This document shows positions 1 through 6,586 of a stretch of 8,803 nucleotides of DNA, piece by piece (position 1 is the first letter of the stretch; each line of letters begins with the position of its first letter). The DNA lies in the NCBI GenBank assembly GCA_002451175.1, contig DKBI01000233.1:315-9117 (forward strand), written 5' to 3'. The stretch is from Betaproteobacteria bacterium UBA6904 (GTDB taxonomy: Bacteria > Pseudomonadota > Gammaproteobacteria > Burkholderiales > SG8-39). The notes below the pieces were generated by a model. It saw only the letters and a list, made by a program, of their open reading frames with translations. It made no database searches and was not told where the DNA came from. The position numbers and the translations under genes are program-made.

Positions 1-5
1 CCCTT

Positions 6-92
6 GCCGGGATGGCGGAATCGGTAGACGCAGCGGACTCAAAATCCGCCGATCGCAAGGTCATGAGAGTTCGAGTCTCTCTTCCGGCACCA
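6..92 (+). tRNA. tRNA-Leu (anticodon CAA)
   Basis: A complete class II tRNA that decodes the leucine codon UUG. The acceptor stem pairs 6-12 (GCCGGGA) with 82-88 (TTCCGGC, one G-U pair), followed by discriminator A89 and an encoded CCA at 90-92. The anticodon stem is GCGGA/TCCGC (33-37 and 45-49) around the loop CTCAAAA, which places anticodon CAA at 40-42. A long variable arm at about 50-64 identifies a leucine-type tRNA. The T arm is GAGAG/CTCTC (65-69 and 77-81) with loop TTCGAGT. No integrase gene or repeated tRNA 3' end is visible nearby, so nothing suggests it is being used as an integration site here. Confidence 0.97.
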
Positions 93-156
93 CAATTCAG
101 CGAAACTCATCGCCAGCCCGCTGGGCGAGGCGCGGCGAGAGGTTCGGGAGACAGCG

Positions 157-468
157 ATGCCAAAGACCGGGAAGATGCGCAAGCCGATGGCGGGGCGTTT
201 GAACCTTGAGTTGCCCTACGATCACTTCGGCGCCGAGCTGTTCTGCACGTTCTACGCCGCGAGCGTGCGGCAAAAACCCCTGCGCGAGTTCTCGACCGAC
301 GAGTGGCTCGACCTGATGCGGCTGCTCTACACGCTGTGGCAACGCGGCACGGGGTACGAAGAAGCCCTGAACGACATCGGCGTGGCCGCAAAGCTCGCCA
401 GGAAGCAGTCGCGCAAGAAGAAACCCAAGGCGCCTCCACCGCGGCGCGTCAGGAAGAGCGGCCCGTAA
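157..468 (+). CDS. Small basic-tailed protein of unknown function
   Basis: A 103-residue protein I do not recognise. The ATG at 157 has a good ribosome binding site, GGGAG at 146-150, 6 bases upstream, which favours this start over the later in-frame Met7 and Met11. Residues about 12-80 look like a compact, mainly helical domain with several aromatic residues (YDHF, CTFY, EWLDLMRLLYTLW). The last 25 residues are a Lys/Arg/Pro tail (QSRKKKPKAPPPRRVRKSGP) that could bind nucleic acid or simply be disordered. There are no signal peptide, transmembrane segments or cysteine clusters. The gene lies 64 bp after tRNA-Leu with no terminator between, so it could share the tRNA transcript. That the gene is real rests on the ribosome binding site and the non-repetitive hydrophobic pattern. 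The other long frames here are antisense and low in complexity. Confidence 0.6.
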   Translation: MPKTGKMRKPMAGRLNLELPYDHFGAELFCTFYAASVRQKPLREFSTDEWLDLMRLLYTLWQRGTGYEEALNDIGVAAKLARKQSRKKKPKAPPPRRVRKSGP

Positions 469-632
469 TTCTGCCGGGCGGGCGCCGTGCCTTGGACGAC
501 CCGGCTCGGTTGGTGGGGCGCTCTGGCGAAGCGCGTGGTCCCTCGGCAGCAAGCGCGGCGTCTTAATCGGTCAATTGTTTTGTCGTAGACTGTCGCAGTA
601 TTGCTGAGATCGGCGCGGGAGAAGGAGGGGGC

Positions 633-869
633 ATGTACGCGATCGTTTACAAGTCGGACGGTTTCCCGGTCTGCCGGCAGATCGAGGGCGTCGAGCCGGA
701 CCCGGTCGTGACGTGGAACACGGAAAGCGCCGCGCGGGCGTTCATTGCGTCGCGGGGCGCGGAGGACGATTTCCAGACCGTGCCGCTGACCGACGACGCC
801 ATGGACCGCATCGCGCAGGCGATGGGTTATCCCGTCGAGTCCATCACGTTCGAGCCCTATCCCAGCTGA
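633..869 (+). CDS. Small acidic protein of unknown function
   Basis: A 78-residue acidic protein of unrecognised family. It has a very strong Shine-Dalgarno sequence, AAGGAGG at 622-628, only 4 bases before the ATG at 633, which makes translation credible. The composition is that of a small soluble globular protein: a beta-rich start (MYAIVYKSDGFPVCRQI), a probable helix (ESAARAFIASRG) and a second helix (LTDDAMDRIAQAMG). No signal peptide, membrane segment or catalytic motif is visible. The AT-richer stretch 561-605 upstream may hold the promoter; TAGACT at 586-591 is a possible -10 but has no convincing -35. The gene ends one base before the stop of the convergent kinase gene, leaving no room for a terminator between the two. 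Confidence 0.65.
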   Translation: MYAIVYKSDGFPVCRQIEGVEPDPVVTWNTESAARAFIASRGAEDDFQTVPLTDDAMDRIAQAMGYPVESITFEPYPS

Positions 870-870
870 T

Positions 871-1509
871 TCAGGCCAGGTTGAAGTACTCGCGCCGGCC
901 TTTCATGCCGTGCATGCGCTCGACCAGCAGCTCGAAGTCGGCGTCGCGTGCGACGAAGTTCAGGTTCTCGGAATTGACGATCAACAGCGGCGCGGCGGCG
1001 TAGTGGTGGAAGAAGCGCGTGTAGTTCTCCGCCAGAACACCCAGGTAATCCTCGCTGATGCCGCGCTCGAAACCGGCGCCGCGGCGGCGCACACGCTCGA
1101 CCAGCGTTTCCGCTGACGCCTGCAGGTAGATGACGAGATCCGGCGCCGGGGACTGCGGCCGGAGCATGTCGTAGATCTTCTGGTACAGCGCCAGTTCGTC
1201 GCCCGCCAGCGTGGCGCGGGCAAACAGCGGGTCCTTGTCGAGCAGAAAATCGGCGACGACCGCGCGCCCGAACATGTCCGGCTGGGCGAGCGGTTCGAGC
1301 TGCCGCGCGCGCTGGAACAGGAAGAACAGCTGCGTCGGCAGCGCGTAGCGCGTCATGTCCTGGTAGAAGCGCGCGAGGAACGGATTCTCCGCCGGCTGCT
1401 CGAACAGGGTGTCGGCGCCGAGCCGTTCAGCCAGCCGCCGCGCCAGGCTCGTCTTGCCTGCGCCGATCGGGCCCTCCACGGCGATGTAGCGCAGCCCGCG
1501 CACGCTCAC
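871..1509 (-). CDS. Deoxynucleoside kinase family protein (deoxyguanosine/deoxyadenosine kinase-like)
   Basis: A 212-residue P-loop kinase that, by family, phosphorylates deoxynucleosides with ATP for nucleotide salvage in the cytoplasm. The Walker A motif GPIGAGKT is at residues 13-20. Next come the family segment around FEQPAENPFLARFYQD with the conserved helix TQLFFLFQRARQ, then FLLDKDPLFA (the region of the DR-type motif), and an Arg-rich lid VERVRRRGAGFERG with several phosphate-binding arginines. Length fits the dNK/Dgk family. The reading frame stays open far upstream inside folK and pcnB, but homology begins just before the P-loop. I therefore start at the GTG at 1509-1507, whose last two bases begin the folK stop (GTGA overlap), a typical coupled start. 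This is the last gene of the hda-to-kinase block. The preferred deoxynucleoside cannot be told from sequence. Confidence 0.88.
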   Translation of the reverse strand: MSVRGLRYIAVEGPIGAGKTSLARRLAERLGADTLFEQPAENPFLARFYQDMTRYALPTQLFFLFQRARQLEPLAQPDMFGRAVVADFLLDKDPLFARATLAGDELALYQKIYDMLRPQSPAPDLVIYLQASAETLVERVRRRGAGFERGISEDYLGVLAENYTRFFHHYAAAPLLIVNSENLNFVARDADFELLVERMHGMKGRREYFNLA

Positions 1510-1988
1510 TCGGGCAGGCGCTCCACCGATTGGCCGGCGCAGCGGCCGAGAAACTCGCGCGCCTCGCCCAATCCGGGAATGCGCGCGGCCGGGTCGATTT
1601 CGAGGAGCGGACGCAGCACGAACGCCCGTTCGTGCATGCGCGGGTGCGGAATGGTCAGCGCGGGGGATGCAACGCGCAAATCCCCGTAGAGCAGCAGGTC
1701 CAGATCCAGAGTGCGCGGCGCGTTGCGAAAACTGCGCACGCGGCCGTGCGCGCTTTCGATCTGCCGCAGCCCCTCCCAGAGGGCCTGCGGCTCGAGCGCC
1801 GTGTCCAGCCGCGCCACGGCGTTGATGAAATCGGGCTGCTCGGCGTGGCCGAGCGGCGCGCTGCGATACTGGCTGGAACGCGCCGTCACGCGCGTGTGCG
1901 CAAGGTGGGCCAGTTCGTCCATCGCGGAGCGCAGCTGCCGGCGCGGGTCGTCGAGGTTCGCGCCGAGGCCCACGAAGGCCACCGTCAT
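1506..1988 (-). CDS. folK: 2-amino-4-hydroxy-6-hydroxymethyldihydropteridine pyrophosphokinase (HPPK)
   Basis: A 160-residue cytoplasmic folate-biosynthesis enzyme. It transfers pyrophosphate from ATP to 6-hydroxymethyl-7,8-dihydropterin, making the substrate for dihydropteroate synthase. Diagnostic features are the N-terminal strand VAFVGLGANLDDP (residues 4-15), PLGHAEQPDFINAVA (45-59), the arginine loop GRVRSFRNAPRTLDLDLLLYG (82-102) containing the Mg-binding Asp95 and Asp97, and IPHPRMHERAFVLRPLLEI (113-131). Length is normal for the family. The ATG at 1988-1986 overlaps the pcnB stop (ATGA), and the end overlaps the kinase GTG start, so translation is probably coupled through all three genes. 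The frame is open upstream of this ATG, but that part is pcnB shadow sequence without HPPK similarity. Confidence 0.97.
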   Translation of the reverse strand: MTVAFVGLGANLDDPRRQLRSAMDELAHLAHTRVTARSSQYRSAPLGHAEQPDFINAVARLDTALEPQALWEGLRQIESAHGRVRSFRNAPRTLDLDLLLYGDLRVASPALTIPHPRMHERAFVLRPLLEIDPAARIPGLGEAREFLGRCAGQSVERLPE

Positions 1989-3325
1989 TCCGCCGGCGCT
2001 GCGGGCGCGCCGGCTGCGGGTTTCTTGCGGCGTCGCCGACGGCGCTTCTTGGGCCCGGTTTCGGGGAGCAGCATGGCGTGGCGCGTCTCGGCGTCCGCCT
2101 CCTGGAAGGCGCGCCACCACGCCTCGAGATCGGCGGGCACCTCGCCGCTCGCCGCGCGCAGCGCGAGGAAGTCGTACCCCATGCGAAAGCGAGGCGTCTC
2201 GACCAGCCGCAGCGCGCGCTGGCCCGCGCGGTGCTCGAAGCGCGGCTGCAGCGCCCACACTTCACGCATCGTCGCGGTCAGCTTGCGGGTGATCGCGAGC
2301 TTTTCGCACTGGCGCTCGAGGACGTCGTCCATCGCGCTCTCGAGCGCCACGAGGCTGCGCTCGCCGCGTCGCTCTTGGGCGCGCCAGGCCTGCAGCACCT
2401 CGTGCCAGAGCAGGGCGGCGAACAGGAACGCGGGGGACACCGGCCGGCCCTCGAGCACGCGCGCATCGGTTTGCGCCAGCGCCAGCGTGACGAAGCGCTC
2501 GCCCAGCGGCTGATCGAGGATGACGTCGAGCAGCGGGAGCAGGCCGTGGTGCAACCCCTCCTCGCGGAGCTGTCGCAGACAGGCGCTCGCATGGCCGGAC
2601 AGCAGCAGCTTCAGCATCTCGTCGAACAGCCGCGCGGGCGGCACCTGCTCGAGCAGCGGGGCGAGGCGCCGGATCGGGGCGCGCGTGGCGTTGTCGATCG
2701 ACAGCCCGAGTTTCGCCGCGAGGCGCACGGCGCGCAGCATGCGCACGGGGTCCTCCCGGTAGCGCGTCTCCGGGTCGTCGATCATGCGCAGCGTATGCCG
2801 CTTCAGATCGTCGAGACCGCCGTGATAGTCGATGATCTCGCCCGTCGCCGGGTCGAAGAACAGCGCGTTGACGGTGAAGTCGCGCCGACGGGCATCCTCT
2901 TCCTGCGAACCGAAGACGTTGTCCCGGAGAACGCGCCCGTTCGGGTCCTGGACGCGGGCGGCCTCGCCTTCGGGCACGACCTGCGCGGCGCGGAAAGTGG
3001 AGACCTCGACGGTCTCGGCGCCGATCATGACATGGACGATGCGGAATCGACGCCCGATCATGAATGCGCGGCGGAACAGCGGCTTGATCTGCTCGGGCCG
3101 CGCGTCGGTCGCGACGTCGAAATCCTTCGGCGGCAGCCGCAGCAGCAGGTCGCGCACCGCGCCGCCGACGACGCAGGCGGCGAAACCGTGCTGCTGCAGC
3201 ACCTCGCACACCTTGCGCGCGCCCGGGCTGAGCTGATCGGCCGATAGCCCGTGCTTGTCGCGGCCGAGCCGCACGGGGCCCTTGCGCTCGAGGCCCAGCA
3301 CGCGCCGGATGAAGCGTTTGATCAT
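1985..3325 (-). CDS. pcnB: Poly(A) polymerase I
   Basis: A 446-residue class II nucleotidyltransferase that adds 3' poly(A) tails to RNA and so promotes its decay. The nucleotidyltransferase head carries VVGGAVRDLLL (residues 52-62) and the catalytic pair Asp68/Asp70 in KDFDVAT. GRRFRIVHV (91-99) is a stretch typical of the bacterial poly(A) polymerase branch rather than CCA-adding enzymes. RRDFTVNALFFDP (147-159) and the neck-domain motif EDPVRMLRAVRLAAKLG (191-207) follow. The C-terminus is a strongly basic tail (KKRRRRRRKK, 426-435) and then an Ala/Pro linker, as expected for an RNA-binding end. The start MIKRFIRRVLG fits betaproteobacterial PcnB, although no Shine-Dalgarno precedes it. 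A 100-bp gap separates it from the phosphatase gene upstream; the 3' end overlaps folK by 4 bases. Confidence 0.95.
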   Translation of the reverse strand: MIKRFIRRVLGLERKGPVRLGRDKHGLSADQLSPGARKVCEVLQQHGFAACVVGGAVRDLLLRLPPKDFDVATDARPEQIKPLFRRAFMIGRRFRIVHVMIGAETVEVSTFRAAQVVPEGEAARVQDPNGRVLRDNVFGSQEEDARRRDFTVNALFFDPATGEIIDYHGGLDDLKRHTLRMIDDPETRYREDPVRMLRAVRLAAKLGLSIDNATRAPIRRLAPLLEQVPPARLFDEMLKLLLSGHASACLRQLREEGLHHGLLPLLDVILDQPLGERFVTLALAQTDARVLEGRPVSPAFLFAALLWHEVLQAWRAQERRGERSLVALESAMDDVLERQCEKLAITRKLTATMREVWALQPRFEHRAGQRALRLVETPRFRMGYDFLALRAASGEVPADLEAWWRAFQEADAETRHAMLLPETGPKKRRRRRRKKPAAGAPAAPAE

Positions 3326-3380
3326 CGGGCGGCGGGGGTCGCGTGACTGGGGGTCAGCGTACCGTCTGGTCTGGTGTCGC

Positions 3381-3400
3381 GCATGGTCGATCGAGCATGC
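3381..3400. repeat. 20-bp near-perfect palindrome upstream of pcnB
   Basis: GCATGGTCGATCGAGCATGC pairs with its own reverse complement at 9 of 10 positions, with one G/G mismatch. It lies in the only sizeable gap of the minus-strand block, about 56 bp before the pcnB start. It has the form of a dimeric repressor site or a cruciform, but no -35/-10 pair is evident beside it. Function is not established. Confidence 0.5.
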
Positions 3401-3425
3401 CTTGAAGTTACTCTGCCCCCGGTCG

Positions 3426-4088
3426 TCAGCGCAAGGAGATCACCGGCCAGCCACGGCGCCGGGCCTCGGCCTCGAGGGTCTCGTCGGGATCCACGGCCAC
3501 CGGATCCGTGACCCGCTCCAGCAGCGGCAGGTCGTTGTGCGAATCGCTGTAGAACGCGCTGCGCTCGATCCCCGCCCAGGTCTGGCCGCGCTCCGCAAGC
3601 CACGCTTCGACACGCTGCACCTTGCCATCGCGAAAGCAGGGCGTGCCCGCGACGCGCCCGGTGAACCGGCCGGCGACCGATTCCGGTTCCGTGGCAATCA
3701 GGTGGTCGATCCCGAATTCCCGCGCGATCGGCGCGGTGACGAAGCTGTTGGTCGCCGTCACGACCGCGCACAGGTCGCCGGCCGCCAGGTGCCTGCGGAC
3801 CAGGGCGCGCGCCGGGTCGCCCACCATGGGCCGCACGCGTCGATGCATGAACTCGGCGTGCCAGCGCGCCAGGTCCTCCGGCGCGTGTTCGGCCAGCGGG
3901 CGCAGCGCGAAGCCGAGGAACTCGTGGATGTCCAGCGTGCCCGCCACGTACTGCGCGTAGAACGCCTCGTTCTGCGCCTCGTAGGCCTCGCGCTCGACGA
4001 CGCCGCGTTCGATCAGGAACTGTCCCCATTCGTAGTCGCTGTCCCCGGAGAGCAGCGTGTTGTCCAGGTCGAAGAGCGCCAGTCTCAT
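3426..4088 (-). CDS. HAD-superfamily subfamily IB phosphatase (SerB-like)
   Basis: A 220-residue haloacid dehalogenase phosphatase, predicted cytoplasmic and Mg-dependent, acting through a phospho-aspartate. Motif I is FDLDNTLL with nucleophile Asp7 and acid/base Asp9. Motif II is Thr111 in VVTATNS. The motif III lysine is probably Lys156 in [10 protein letters not shown]. Motif IV is [11 protein letters not shown] with Asp182 and Asp186. The helical insert between motifs I and II (about residues 15-90) is the C1-type cap of the IB subfamily. Relatives are variously labelled phosphoserine phosphatase or histidinol-phosphatase. I cannot choose a substrate, and no serine or histidine gene lies nearby. 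The ATG at 4088-4086 overlaps the hda stop (ATGA), so it is probably co-translated with hda. Its pairing with hda is a common betaproteobacterial arrangement. Confidence 0.9.
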   Translation of the reverse strand: MRLALFDLDNTLLSGDSDYEWGQFLIERGVVEREAYEAQNEAFYAQYVAGTLDIHEFLGFALRPLAEHAPEDLARWHAEFMHRRVRPMVGDPARALVRRHLAAGDLCAVVTATNSFVTAPIAREFGIDHLIATEPESVAGRFTGRVAGTPCFRDGKVQRVEAWLAERGQTWAGIERSAFYSDSHNDLPLLERVTDPVAVDPDETLEAEARRRGWPVISLR

Positions 4089-4696
4089 GTCTCGAACGAC
4101 TTGAGCGCTTCGCGCACGAGCGGCAGGGTCACGGGCCGGTGCCGCTCCAGCGACAGGCGGTCCAGCGCGTCGAGAATGGCGCCGAGCGACGGCAGATCGC
4201 GGCGCACGTGGGTGAGCAGGTACCAGACCACCTCGTCGGCGAGGCGCATGCCGCGCCGTGCCGCTTCACCCTGGAGATACACCGCGCGCTCCGCGTCCGT
4301 GAGCGGCTTGACGTGGTACACCAGACCCCATCCCAAGCGGCTGCGCAGGTCTTCCCGCAGCGGCAGCTGGGCGGGCGGCGCATTGCCCGCGGCGAGGACG
4401 GCGTCTCCCGAGTCCCGCGCTTCGTTGATGCGGTTGAACAGGGCGGTCTGCTGCGCCTCGTCGAGCCTTTCGACGTCGTCGGCGATGGTGAGCGGGCGAA
4501 CCGCCGCCGCGCCCGCAGCGTGCAACAGGTGGCTGCGCCCGGAGCCGGCCTCGCCCCAGACGTAGAACACGCTCTCCGCGAGCCGGCCCGCGACCAGGTC
4601 GCGCAGGCGAGCGACCAGCTCGGCGTTCGCGCCGGGAACGAAATTGTCGAAGGTGGCTTCCGGGGGCGGCGAGAGGCCGAGCGCGAGCTGCCGCAT
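4085..4696 (-). CDS. hda: DnaA regulatory inactivator Hda, compact form
   Basis: A DnaA-related AAA+ protein of 203 residues that, by family, binds the DNA-loaded sliding clamp and stimulates ATP hydrolysis by DnaA to limit re-initiation. The N-terminal clamp-binding motif QLALGL lies at residues 3-8. FDNFVPGAN follows, then the modified Walker [13 protein letters not shown], which lacks the usual lysine as Hda proteins do, Walker [11 protein letters not shown], the box VII region [13 protein letters not shown] with its arginine, and the sensor-2 helix region [20 protein letters not shown] prefer the ATG at 4696 because family members start just before the clamp motif. A TTG at 4708 in the same frame has an AGGAG (4723-4719) 10 bases upstream and is a real alternative, giving 207 residues. 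About 25 residues present in E. coli Hda between Walker A and Walker B are absent. Divergent from purM; its stop overlaps the phosphatase start. Confidence 0.9.
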   Translation of the reverse strand: MRQLALGLSPPPEATFDNFVPGANAELVARLRDLVAGRLAESVFYVWGEAGSGRSHLLHAAGAAAVRPLTIADDVERLDEAQQTALFNRINEARDSGDAVLAAGNAPPAQLPLREDLRSRLGWGLVYHVKPLTDAERAVYLQGEAARRGMRLADEVVWYLLTHVRRDLPSLGAILDALDRLSLERHRPVTLPLVREALKSFET

Positions 4697-4792
4697 GTCA
4701 CGGTGCAACGGGTCGTGGCTCCTGGTTCATGCCGGTCGCGCGGAGCCGACGCGTCATGTCGATTAGAATTCCCAGAATTTCCGGACTCTAGC
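4697..4792. promoter_or_regulatory. Divergent hda/purM intergenic region
   Basis: The spacer is AT-richer around 4761-4782. TAGAAT at 4764-4769 is a 5/6 match to a -10 for purM on the plus strand. The overlapping reverse complement of 4762-4767 (TCTAAT) is a 5/6 match to a -10 for hda on the minus strand. Neither has a good -35. Two abutting 9-mers, AGAATTCCC (4765-4773) and AGAATTTCC (4774-4782), form an imperfect tandem repeat over the same bases. A divergent promoter pair is inferred. Confidence 0.35.
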
Positions 4793-5827
4793 ATGCAGAA
4801 CGAACTTTCCTACCGCGACGCCGGCGTCGACATCGATGCCGGCGATGCGCTGGTCGAGGCGATCAAGCCGCTAGCGCGGCGCACCTTGCGGCCGGAGGTA
4901 TTGACCGGCATCGGCGGGTTCGGCGCGCTGTGCGAGCTGCCGAAGAAGTACCGCCAGCCGGTGCTGGTCGCGGGCACCGACGGCGTCGGCACCAAGCTGA
5001 AGCTGGCCTTCGCGTTGCAGCGCCACGACACGGTCGGCATCGACCTCGTGGCGATGAGCGTCAACGACGTGCTCGTGCAGGGTGCGGAGCCGTTGTTCTT
5101 TCTCGACTACTTTGCCTGCGGGCGGCTCGAGGCAGGGGTCGCCGCCCAGGTGATCGGCGGCGTTGCGCGCGGCTGCGAGCTGGCCGGGTGCGCGCTGATC
5201 GGCGGCGAGACCGCGGAGATGCCCGGCATGTACCCGGAAGGCGAGTACGACCTCGCCGGCTTCTGCGTCGGCGTCGTGGAGCGTGACCGGATCATCGACG
5301 GACGCTCGATCCGCCCCGGAGACCGCCTGATCGGGCTCGCCTCGAGCGGCGCGCACTCGAACGGCTATTCGCTCATTCGCCGCATCCTGGAGCGCGAGCG
5401 GCCCGACCTGGCGAGCGACCTCGGCGGCCGCACGCTGGCGGACGCGCTGCTCGAGCCGACGCGCATCTACGTGCGCAGCGTGCTGCAGCTGATCGCCGCA
5501 TTGCCGGTGAAGGGGCTGGCTCACATCACCGGGGGCGGAATCACGGGCAACGTGCCGCGCATGCTGCCGGCGGGGATGCGCGCGGTCGTCCGCGAGAGCG
5601 CCTGGCCGCGCCCGGCGCTGTTCGACTGGCTGCAGCGCCACGGCAACGTCGCGCGCGACGAAATGCACCGGGTGTTCAATTGCGGGATCGGTCTGGTGCT
5701 CGCCGTCGCCGAGACGGATCTGGCGCGGGCGATGGACCTGCTGCGCGGAGCGGGCGAGACGGCCTACGAGATCGGCCATGTCGAGGCCGATGCCGCGGCC
5801 GGCGAGCCGGTGGCCGTGGTGATCTGA
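4793..5827 (+). CDS. purM: Phosphoribosylformylglycinamidine cyclo-ligase (AIR synthetase)
   Basis: A 344-residue enzyme of de novo purine synthesis that converts FGAM and ATP to aminoimidazole ribonucleotide in the cytoplasm. Length matches the E. coli protein closely. Recognisable blocks are the N-terminal [35 protein letters not shown] (residues 59-73), [20 protein letters not shown] (82-101), [11 protein letters not shown] (137-147), [15 protein letters not shown] (184-198) and [16 protein letters not shown] (244-259), the standard PurM/PurL-type nucleotide and phosphate-binding segments. The ATG at 4793 is chosen because the family N-terminus [13 protein letters not shown] begins there; the frame continues upstream only as antisense of hda. 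No clear Shine-Dalgarno is visible. The gene is divergent from hda and convergent with phaP. purN is not adjacent on either side within the window. Confidence 0.97.
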   Translation: MQNELSYRDAGVDIDAGDALVEAIKPLARRTLRPEVLTGIGGFGALCELPKKYRQPVLVAGTDGVGTKLKLAFALQRHDTVGIDLVAMSVNDVLVQGAEPLFFLDYFACGRLEAGVAAQVIGGVARGCELAGCALIGGETAEMPGMYPEGEYDLAGFCVGVVERDRIIDGRSIRPGDRLIGLASSGAHSNGYSLIRRILERERPDLASDLGGRTLADALLEPTRIYVRSVLQLIAALPVKGLAHITGGGITGNVPRMLPAGMRAVVRESAWPRPALFDWLQRHGNVARDEMHRVFNCGIGLVLAVAETDLARAMDLLRGAGETAYEIGHVEADAAAGEPVAVVI

Positions 5828-5834
5828 AAAGAAA

Positions 5835-5855
5835 GAGCCCCGACGGGCGGGGCTC
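5835..5855 (-). terminator. Rho-independent terminator of phaP
   Basis: An 8-bp perfect stem, GAGCCCCG (5835-5842) with CGGGGCTC (5848-5855), closes a 5-base loop. Read on the minus strand it is followed at once by TTTCTTTTC (5834-5826), the expected U-rich tail, so it ends transcription arriving from phaP. Read on the plus strand it is followed by CTGACTACC with no T run, so it is at best weak for purM. Confidence 0.75.
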
Positions 5856-5906
5856 CTGACTACCTGCGTGGCTTCGCTTTCGGCCGGCCCCGCGACCTTG
5901 CCTGCG

Positions 5907-5931
5907 CCGGGCGCCGCCTGCTGGCGCCCGG
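5907..5931. repeat. Perfect inverted repeat in the phaP 3' region
   Basis: CCGGGCGCC (5907-5915) and GGCGCCCGG (5923-5931) form a perfect 9-bp all-G/C stem with a 7-base loop. There is no U tract on either strand, so it is not a classic terminator. It would fold in the phaP mRNA trailer between the stop codon and the terminator. Confidence 0.6.
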
Positions 5932-5948
5932 TTTGCGGGGTGAGGCGA

Positions 5949-5970
5949 GCGCGCGGCGTGCGCCGCGCGC
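5949..5970. repeat. Perfect inverted repeat just after the phaP stop
   Basis: GCGCGCGGCG (5949-5958) and CGCCGCGCGC (5961-5970) form a perfect inverted repeat around TG; as RNA this is a 9-bp stem with a 4-base loop. It begins 8 bases past the phaP stop codon on the minus strand and has no U tract. It may stabilise the mRNA 3' end. Confidence 0.6.
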
Positions 5971-5978
5971 CGGTTCGC

Positions 5979-6521
5979 TCAGGCGACCTTCTTGACCTTG
6001 GCGAAGTTTTTTGCCGTCTCCGTCGCCGCGGCGACGTTGGCTTCCGCGATCTCGGTCGCCTGCTTGGCGACTTTGGTCATGTTGTCGTAGGCGGAATTCG
6101 CAGCGGCGATCATCTGTTTCATCGCGGTCACGGCCACGTCCGAGCCGGCCGGCGCGTTCTTGGCCGCCTTGTCGAGCATCGACACGAAGTTGTCGTTCCA
6201 GTCGGCGACGCGCTTCTCGGTCAGCTTCGACATCTCGGCATTGGTCTGCGTGACGACTTCGTACACGCTCTTCGAGTAGGCGACGGCCTTCTCGAGCGCG
6301 GGCTGGGCGAACGAGCTCTGCAGGCTGAGGAATTCCTGCGCGTCCTTCGCACCGGCGAGCGCGCGCGCATTGGCGAGCACGTCCTCGAACGCGCTCTTGA
6401 ACGCGGCGGCGTTGAGGTTCGCGAATTTCTCGAATGCGGCGTACTGCGACGAGGCGAGCGCGACGATCGCGTCGACGTTCGTCTTGTTCGTGGCTTGGAT
6501 CTGCTCTGGGGTAACGTACAT
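5979..6521 (-). CDS. phaP: Phasin, PHA granule-associated protein
   Basis: A 180-residue amphipathic, Ala-rich helical protein of the Phasin_2 family. Phasins coat polyhydroxyalkanoate granules in the cytoplasm and control granule number and size. The start MYVTPEQIQATNKTNVDAIVALA is the family signature opening, followed by long heptad-like helices (for example YAAFEKFANLNAAAFKSAF and AYSKSVYEVVTQTNAEMSK) and a Lys/Ala-rich C-terminus (ETAKNFAKVKKVA). There is a single aspartate-tryptophan pair (ADWNDNF) and no cysteine. The start is supported by AAGGAG (complement of 6529-6534) 7 bases upstream of the ATG. It has its own consensus promoter and its own terminator, so it is probably monocistronic. 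The presence of a phasin implies that the host stores PHA, although the synthase genes are not in this window. Confidence 0.95.
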   Translation of the reverse strand: MYVTPEQIQATNKTNVDAIVALASSQYAAFEKFANLNAAAFKSAFEDVLANARALAGAKDAQEFLSLQSSFAQPALEKAVAYSKSVYEVVTQTNAEMSKLTEKRVADWNDNFVSMLDKAAKNAPAGSDVAVTAMKQMIAAANSAYDNMTKVAKQATEIAEANVAAATETAKNFAKVKKVA

Positions 6522-6563
6522 GGAAAGACTCCTTTCGCTAATGGGGTTTCAATTCTCGGGCGC

Positions 6564-6577
6564 CTTTGTGCGCCGCA
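6564..6577. promoter_or_regulatory. Putative PhaR operator, downstream copy
   Basis: CTTTGTGCGCCGCA, containing the symmetric core TGCG-C-CGCA. It lies just downstream of the expected phaP transcription start (about 6580, minus strand) and matches the copy at 6618-6631 at 12 of 14 positions. TGC-N3-GCA fits the TGC-rich sites reported for the phasin repressor PhaR. The assignment to PhaR is inferred. Confidence 0.45.
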
Positions 6578-6586
6578 GCAATTCGA

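Noticed and set aside
1..156. tRNA-Leu as an integration site of a mobile element
   Set aside because: No integrase, no second copy of the tRNA 3' end and no phage or island genes in the window.
97..552. Minus-strand 151-codon frame opposite the first small gene
   Set aside because: Arg/Ala/Pro-rich antisense translation running towards the tRNA. The plus-strand gene has the better ribosome binding site and composition.
469..632. Terminator or small RNA between the two small genes
   Set aside because: Only a 6-bp GCCGGG/CCCGGC pairing across a long loop, no U tract, and no promoter with both hexamers.
1510..2265. N-terminal extension of the kinase frame (to 464 residues)
   Set aside because: The extra 252 codons are out-of-frame folK and pcnB sequence. 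P-loop kinase homology starts only after the GTG at 1509.
3255..4565. 436-codon plus-strand frame
   Set aside because: Shadow of the HAD phosphatase and hda genes; Arg/Ser/Ala-rich translation without motifs, while the opposite strand has clear families.
4139..4792. Long plus-strand open frame upstream of purM, joined in frame to it
   Set aside because: It is the antisense of hda. PurM homology begins at the ATG at 4793, and the upstream part has no domain and GC-driven composition.
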